26,577 nucleotides of DNA from an uncultured Porphyromonadaceae bacterium (GTDB lineage Bacteria; Bacteroidota; Bacteroidia; Bacteroidales; Muribaculaceae): positions 1-26,577 of the forward strand of contig CALAVE010000012.1 of assembly GCA_937892215.1 (NCBI GenBank). The letters run 5' to 3'. A program made the position numbers and the translations under genes. The notes under the pieces were generated by a model. That model had not been told where the DNA came from. It was given only the letters and a program-made list of their open reading frames with translations, and ran no database searches. The stretch's first letter is position 1. Every line of letters begins with the position of its first letter. Of the stretch, positions 22,862 to 26,577 are shown one piece after another.

Positions 22862-24612
22862 TTCTCTACCGTTTTTGTAACTCGACGATGACGTGCGTTG
22901 GGATCTGGGGCTGCAAACAACTGACGCATCTCATCGCTTATGGTGAATATATCATCGGGGTCTGTGGGACGCAAACTTTCGTACCAGTTGAACGAGTCGA
23001 GATACAGCTGCGACTTTCTTGCTAAGTAAAGCGGAGTCACCGTTCCGGTAACCTCCGGCCACATCGTAATCTTGTCTATTTCTTGCTTCGGCTTCAAGTT
23101 AATCTTGAGATAACTGCTCTCTGCATTCACCACCTTGTTGTAGGTGGTATCATTTTCTTGAGGGAACAGCAGAGCCTGCACGTTGCCGTTAACATCCAGC
23201 CTCCGCACCTCATTTTCCTCAAAATATGCTATCATCTCTTTTCCCTTGAGCTGATTGTAGTAAGTGTTTTCTCCCACATGCTCTGCCAGAAATCCATAGT
23301 TTGGCAAACGCGCCACATCGACTGTGCTGTCCACAAAGTGCACATTTATCTCATCGCCATTTATCTGCCTTGCACCGGTCCACACTATGGCATGGTTATA
23401 CATACGCAGGATGGAATCGCGCTCGTTGAATGCCATTGAATCACACAATCCCTGCAAGTCTTTTCTGTAGAATCTCACAAACCTGGAAGCCGTCATCACA
23501 TGAAGAGAATCATCGTCAAGGAATGTCCGCAACGTGTCACCATGCAGATACAGAGTGTCTTTTTCCGAGAACTCCCGTGCACGTGCCCTTCCTGTGGCAA
23601 AGGCACGAGTCTCGTTTTCGTCATAGAAGCCGTAGGCTCCATCCAGCATCACTTTGTGCGTAGTGTCTGTTATAAGCATATTTCCGCGGGCCTCTCCCAT
23701 TCCTTTCACCTGATTGTAGTACACAGTGTCGCCGGTCAGAGTTGTCCCGTCCTTTGTCACCACCAGCGAGCGGTCGAACAGCGTCGTCTCGTCGGTCTGC
23801 GTGTTATACCATCCGTTACTGGTGTAGATGGTGTTACTGTCACTCAGCGCCACTGTTTCTTCTGTTATAGTGGCTATGTGTGTCTGCGTGTTATAGTTGA
23901 GCAGATTGGTAAGCATCTCATACTTGTCGTTAATGAAATGCACGTTACTTGAGAACTCCGCGTTTTTCGTATCCAATTCGTAGCGACCGAATTCCGATGT
24001 AAGCTCATTATTCTCGTTATCCACTATTGTGCCGCGGTTGAAATAGTAGCCCACATTCGACTGTATCTCATAGTCCAGACTGTCGGTAAGCAGGGTCATC
24101 GTAGTGTTCTCCATTCTCACGTTATAACGCAACTGAGCCACCTCATCCTCTCCATAATAGTGCAGTATCTCGGCCGTGACGGTCACAGTGTCACCCTGCG
24201 TCATACGCACGTTACCGAATGCGTCCAGAGAGCTGGTCTTGTCATAGAAATAAGCACTGTCGCAGTACATATACATGTCACCCCTACGGAACTGAACATT
24301 TCCCTTCAGCACCTGGTAGTCTGTACTCACTCGCTCATCTGCGCTGAGCACATCCGCGTTCTCTAGAAACACCTTATTCTTCTGGAACCGGTTCGCTCCA
24401 GGTATCTGCGGAGTAATACGGCTCACATGCTTGGCTTTTGCCCCCGGCTTTGCGGCCTTCAGCGAGGTCTTGGGTTTGCCTTTCCCATGCGACCACACCA
24501 CCGGACTGAACACTCCATGAACAAACATTACGGCAACGAAGCACAAGAATATTGTAATCATCCTGTGCCTCGCACTATCCTTCTTATTTTTGCCGTCGTT
24601 GCTCACTTGCAT
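22858..24612 (-). CDS. OstA/LptA-like LPS transport protein
   Basis: A 584 aa exported protein with repeated beta strands of the OstA/LptA jelly-roll type, expected to move lipopolysaccharide across the periplasm to the outer membrane. A hydrophobic segment at about 19-40 is the signal peptide; M18 (24561) may be the true start. Repeats of the kind VLKGNVQFRRGDMYMYCDSAYFY, AFGNVRM and GDTVYYNQVKG recur through about residues 65-460. It is far longer than proteobacterial LptA (about 185 aa), as is normal for Bacteroidota, and ends in a charged tail. It starts 5 bases after the SurA-like gene and overlaps mutL by 4 bases. Confidence 0.88.
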   Translation of the reverse strand: MQVSNDGKNKKDSARHRMITIFLCFVAVMFVHGVFSPVVWSHGKGKPKTSLKAAKPGAKAKHVSRITPQIPGANRFQKNKVFLENADVLSADERVSTDYQVLKGNVQFRRGDMYMYCDSAYFYDKTSSLDAFGNVRMTQGDTVTVTAEILHYYGEDEVAQLRYNVRMENTTMTLLTDSLDYEIQSNVGYYFNRGTIVDNENNELTSEFGRYELDTKNAEFSSNVHFINDKYEMLTNLLNYNTQTHIATITEETVALSDSNTIYTSNGWYNTQTDETTLFDRSLVVTKDGTTLTGDTVYYNQVKGMGEARGNMLITDTTHKVMLDGAYGFYDENETRAFATGRARAREFSEKDTLYLHGDTLRTFLDDDSLHVMTASRFVRFYRKDLQGLCDSMAFNERDSILRMYNHAIVWTGARQINGDEINVHFVDSTVDVARLPNYGFLAEHVGENTYYNQLKGKEMIAYFEENEVRRLDVNGNVQALLFPQENDTTYNKVVNAESSYLKINLKPKQEIDKITMWPEVTGTVTPLYLARKSQLYLDSFNWYESLRPTDPDDIFTISDEMRQLFAAPDPNARHRRVTKTVEK

Positions 24613-24617
24613 TCTTT

Positions 24618-25979
24618 TTATCGGCCCGACCAGTCGTACTGGAAGTCACAGTTTCGCCAGCCTTCCTCTATATACACGTATATTGATTTCTGCTTTTCCT
24701 TTACCCAGTCTTCTATTATCTCTCCCTTACGATGCTGCTCGTAAAGCGACTTCATTATCTGGTAGTCATCGGTTAAGTTTGCCTTATGGCCGTCGATGCG
24801 CCTCGACAGGCGCACTATTGCCACTTGCTGACGGTTTGTCGCCGCATTCATCATCACAAATGGCTCGGAGATTGCTCCCACTTCCATCTTGTCCACTTTC
24901 TTCGCCACTTCCGCGGGAAGGTCGGCCATCTCAAATCGGTTGGTCTGGGTCTTAGCGTTAAGCATCACTCCATTGTTGAGTCGCGAATCTTTATCTTGCG
25001 ACACAAGCATTGCGGCCTGCTCAAACGTCACTTTCCCGTTCGTGATATCGTTCTTAATGGTATCAAGTCTGTTAATCGCTTCCGTAAGGTCTTTTTCCGC
25101 AACCTTGGGACGAAGCAGTATATGACGGGTGTTCACACGGTCGCCTCTTCGCTCTATCAGCTGGATTATGTGGAATCCGGCTTCGGTCTCCACTATCTTC
25201 GACACTTTCTTGGTGTCGCTCAGGTTGAATGCTGCGTTGGCATACTCGGGCAGCAATTCGGCGCGCCCCTTGAAGCCCACTTCTCCGCCGTATGTCGATG
25301 AACCGTCCTCTGAATACAGAATGGCAAGGGTGGAGAAGTCTGTTTCCCCATTGTTCACGCGCTGTGTGTAGTCCCTCAGGCGTGACTTTACCTCATCTAT
25401 CTCCTGCTGTGGTATCACAGGGTTTATGGTGATTATCTGCACCTCCACTTGGCGCGGAATATATGGCAGGGAATCGGTTGGGATTTTGTTGAAGTAATTG
25501 CGCACATCGGCTGGCGTCGCTTTTACTTTTTCCGTCAGCTTGGTCTGCACCTGCTCTATCTTGTATTGGTCTGAATACACATCTATAAGCTTGGCACGCA
25601 AGTCGGCCATAGGCATACTGTAGTACTCCTCCACTTTCTCTTTTGAGCCCAGATTTGCCACCCAGAAGTTGATGCGGCTTTCCACCATCTGCATCACCAT
25701 CGAGTTTTGTACCTCTATTGTATCTATCTTGGCTTGGTCCAGAAACAGCTTGTCCACTGCCATTCGCTCGGGAATCACACAATACGGATTTCCCGGTATC
25801 TCCGTGCGCTCAGCCAGCGCCTGACGGTACTGCTCCTCTATGTCGCTCTTGAATATGGGCTCGCTGCCCACTACCCATGCTATCTCCTCCGCCACGTTGT
25901 TCTGAGCGGACAACGTCATGCTCACGGCCACTGCCGCAAGCATCATCATCATTCGTGTTCTTATCTTCATTTTATTCAT
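24618..25979 (-). CDS. SurA-like periplasmic peptidyl-prolyl isomerase
   Basis: A 453 aa chaperone/parvulin that folds outer-membrane proteins. The signal peptide is at residues 4-25 (MMMMLAAVAVSMTLSAQ); M4 is an equally likely start. The N-terminal chaperone region (about 30-170) begins NVAEEIAWVVGSEPIFKSDIE, as in SurA. Parvulin domain 1 covers about 175-265 (VEVQIITINPVIP, FSTLAILYSED, GGEVGFKGR, ETEAGFHIIQLIERR). Domain 2 covers about 268-375 (NTRHILLRPKV, FEQAAMLVSQD, NNGVMLNAKT). It is the first gene of the operon that continues with the LptA-like gene and mutL; SurA substrates include the outer-membrane LPS translocon, which ties the first two genes together. Confidence 0.92.
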   Translation of the reverse strand: MNKMKIRTRMMMMLAAVAVSMTLSAQNNVAEEIAWVVGSEPIFKSDIEEQYRQALAERTEIPGNPYCVIPERMAVDKLFLDQAKIDTIEVQNSMVMQMVESRINFWVANLGSKEKVEEYYSMPMADLRAKLIDVYSDQYKIEQVQTKLTEKVKATPADVRNYFNKIPTDSLPYIPRQVEVQIITINPVIPQQEIDEVKSRLRDYTQRVNNGETDFSTLAILYSEDGSSTYGGEVGFKGRAELLPEYANAAFNLSDTKKVSKIVETEAGFHIIQLIERRGDRVNTRHILLRPKVAEKDLTEAINRLDTIKNDITNGKVTFEQAAMLVSQDKDSRLNNGVMLNAKTQTNRFEMADLPAEVAKKVDKMEVGAISEPFVMMNAATNRQQVAIVRLSRRIDGHKANLTDDYQIMKSLYEQHRKGEIIEDWVKEKQKSIYVYIEEGWRNCDFQYDWSGR

Positions 25980-26049
25980 TGTTTTCTCATTTATACCATG
26001 TTATGCTCGGCATTCCCGCTTGCTCGGGCACAACACCGCTAATTAAATG

Positions 26050-26079
26050 CAAAGTTCACACTTTTTTGTCATTTCTCAA
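26050..26079 (-). promoter_or_regulatory. Candidate promoter of the surA-like operon
   Basis: On the minus strand TTG (26079-26077), 19 bases, then GAACTTTG (26057-26050), one mismatch from TAnnTTTG, about 70 bases before the start codon. The rest of 25980-26180 is AT-rich with no gene. Confidence 0.4.
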
Positions 26080-26181
26080 AATCTTAAACCTTTAATATTA
26101 CTCAACAAATATTAATTATCCTCATATAGCCCATTTCTTCGTGAATCTGAATTGGTCCAATGCCCTCATAAGAAAACAGTA

Positions 26182-26215
26182 CCGATGTCTCAGCTTGCTA
26201 TAGCATCGACATCGG
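26182..26215 (-). terminator. Hairpin, probable terminator of the dockerin remnant
   Basis: CCGATGTC (26182-26189) and GACATCGG (26208-26215) form a perfect 8 bp stem. On the minus strand it is followed by TACTGTTTTCTT. It lies about 35 bases beyond the dockerin stop codon. Confidence 0.5.
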
Positions 26216-26249
26216 CACGTCTCAAATTCCGGTGCCCTTAATCAATTAG

Positions 26250-26525
26250 TTATTCGCCCAGCACATAGTTTGCGAGTGTCACCACATCTGCCACGTCAAT
26301 CGCGCCCGAGCCATTCACATCTCCAATCACAGAATCTATTGTGGTTCCAACGTCTCCTAACACGTGGTTTGATATCGCCACCACATCCGATACATCTGTA
26401 ATCTCATCGCCATTAATATCCCCGTTTATCATATCTTCTACTATTTTATAAAAATTACGCCACCCGTCAGCCGCACGATATCGCTCTGCCGTCCCCATTG
26501 GAACATGCAAGGAAACTCCATTATT
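26250..26525 (-). pseudogene. 3' remnant of a BspA-like leucine-rich-repeat protein with dockerin tail
   Basis: The frame is open only from 26525, just after an in-frame TAA (26528-26526), and has no good start (TTG at 26510, ATG at 26498). There is no signal peptide. The first residues read GVSLHVPMGTAERYRAADGWRNFYKIVE, the typical end of a BspA-type leucine-rich repeat region in Bacteroidales surface proteins. Two dockerin-like calcium loops follow: GDINGDEITDVSDVVAISNHVLG and GDVNGSGAIDVADVVTLANYVLG. The catalytic or repeat body is missing, and the bases to the right are AT-rich without a matching frame. It is therefore best read as a 5'-truncated gene. A short functional dockerin peptide is possible but less likely. 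Confidence 0.65.
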
Positions 26526-26577
26526 TTAGTACATGACAAAAAGTTAAAATTTAACTCTAATTAACTGATTATCAAGC

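Noticed and set aside
26430..26535. Short minus-strand frame beginning MEFPCMFQWG
   Set aside because: It is out of frame with the recognisable BspA-dockerin sequence and ends within about 27 codons.

Overview
The window looks like a chromosomal segment of a Bacteroidales bacterium (phylum Bacteroidota). Promoters repeatedly match the Bacteroidota pattern TTG-N19..22-TAnnTTTG. The gene content fits the same group: an order SurA-like, OstA/LptA-like, MutL; a GH92 alpha-mannosidase; secreted proteins with C-terminal dockerin-like repeats; and a tyrosine recombinase of the IntDOT type. I cannot name a genus.

Left part (1 to about 8358): one end of an integrated phage-like element next to tRNA-Ser(CGA). 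A three-gene minus-strand cassette (173 aa Gly-rich N-terminus protein, 355 aa coiled-coil protein, and a giant protein of at least 1397 codons that runs off the left edge) resembles an internal virion/DNA-ejection module. The giant protein carries a candidate RNase-fold (PBECR-like) domain near its visible C-terminal part. Divergent from it is a 120 aa protein with a GTPNK-type motif, possibly terminase-small-subunit-like. A 666 bp AT-rich gap then holds two families of short helically phased repeats, followed by a tyrosine integrase whose upstream region contains a perfect 16 bp palindrome. The other end of the element lies outside the window.

Middle (8359 to 16935): chromosomal genes. tRNA-Ser has its own promoter and terminator. 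dedA and rpe form a two-gene operon, and an HtrA/DegP-like periplasmic protease follows divergently. After it comes an AT-rich island with a strongly structured, rod-shaped RNA candidate (12091-12290, 6S-like in outline) and an unusual two-PDZ exported protein. A GH92 alpha-mannosidase and a dockerin-tailed secreted protein follow, each with its own promoter.

Right part (17029 to 26525): all on the minus strand. A tight five-gene operon runs from a SurA-like parvulin chaperone through an OstA/LptA-like LPS transport protein, mutL, a TPR/beta-propeller exported protein and a PHP-family phosphatase. An MFS transporter with its own promoter comes next. At the far right edge is the 3' stump of a BspA-like leucine-rich-repeat dockerin protein that has lost its 5' part.

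The most unusual items are the phased-repeat region beside the integrase, the giant polyvalent protein with linker motifs shared with its neighbour, the structured RNA at 12.1-12.3 kb, and the two-PDZ protein next to it. All assignments come from reading the sequence by eye; no database search was possible.
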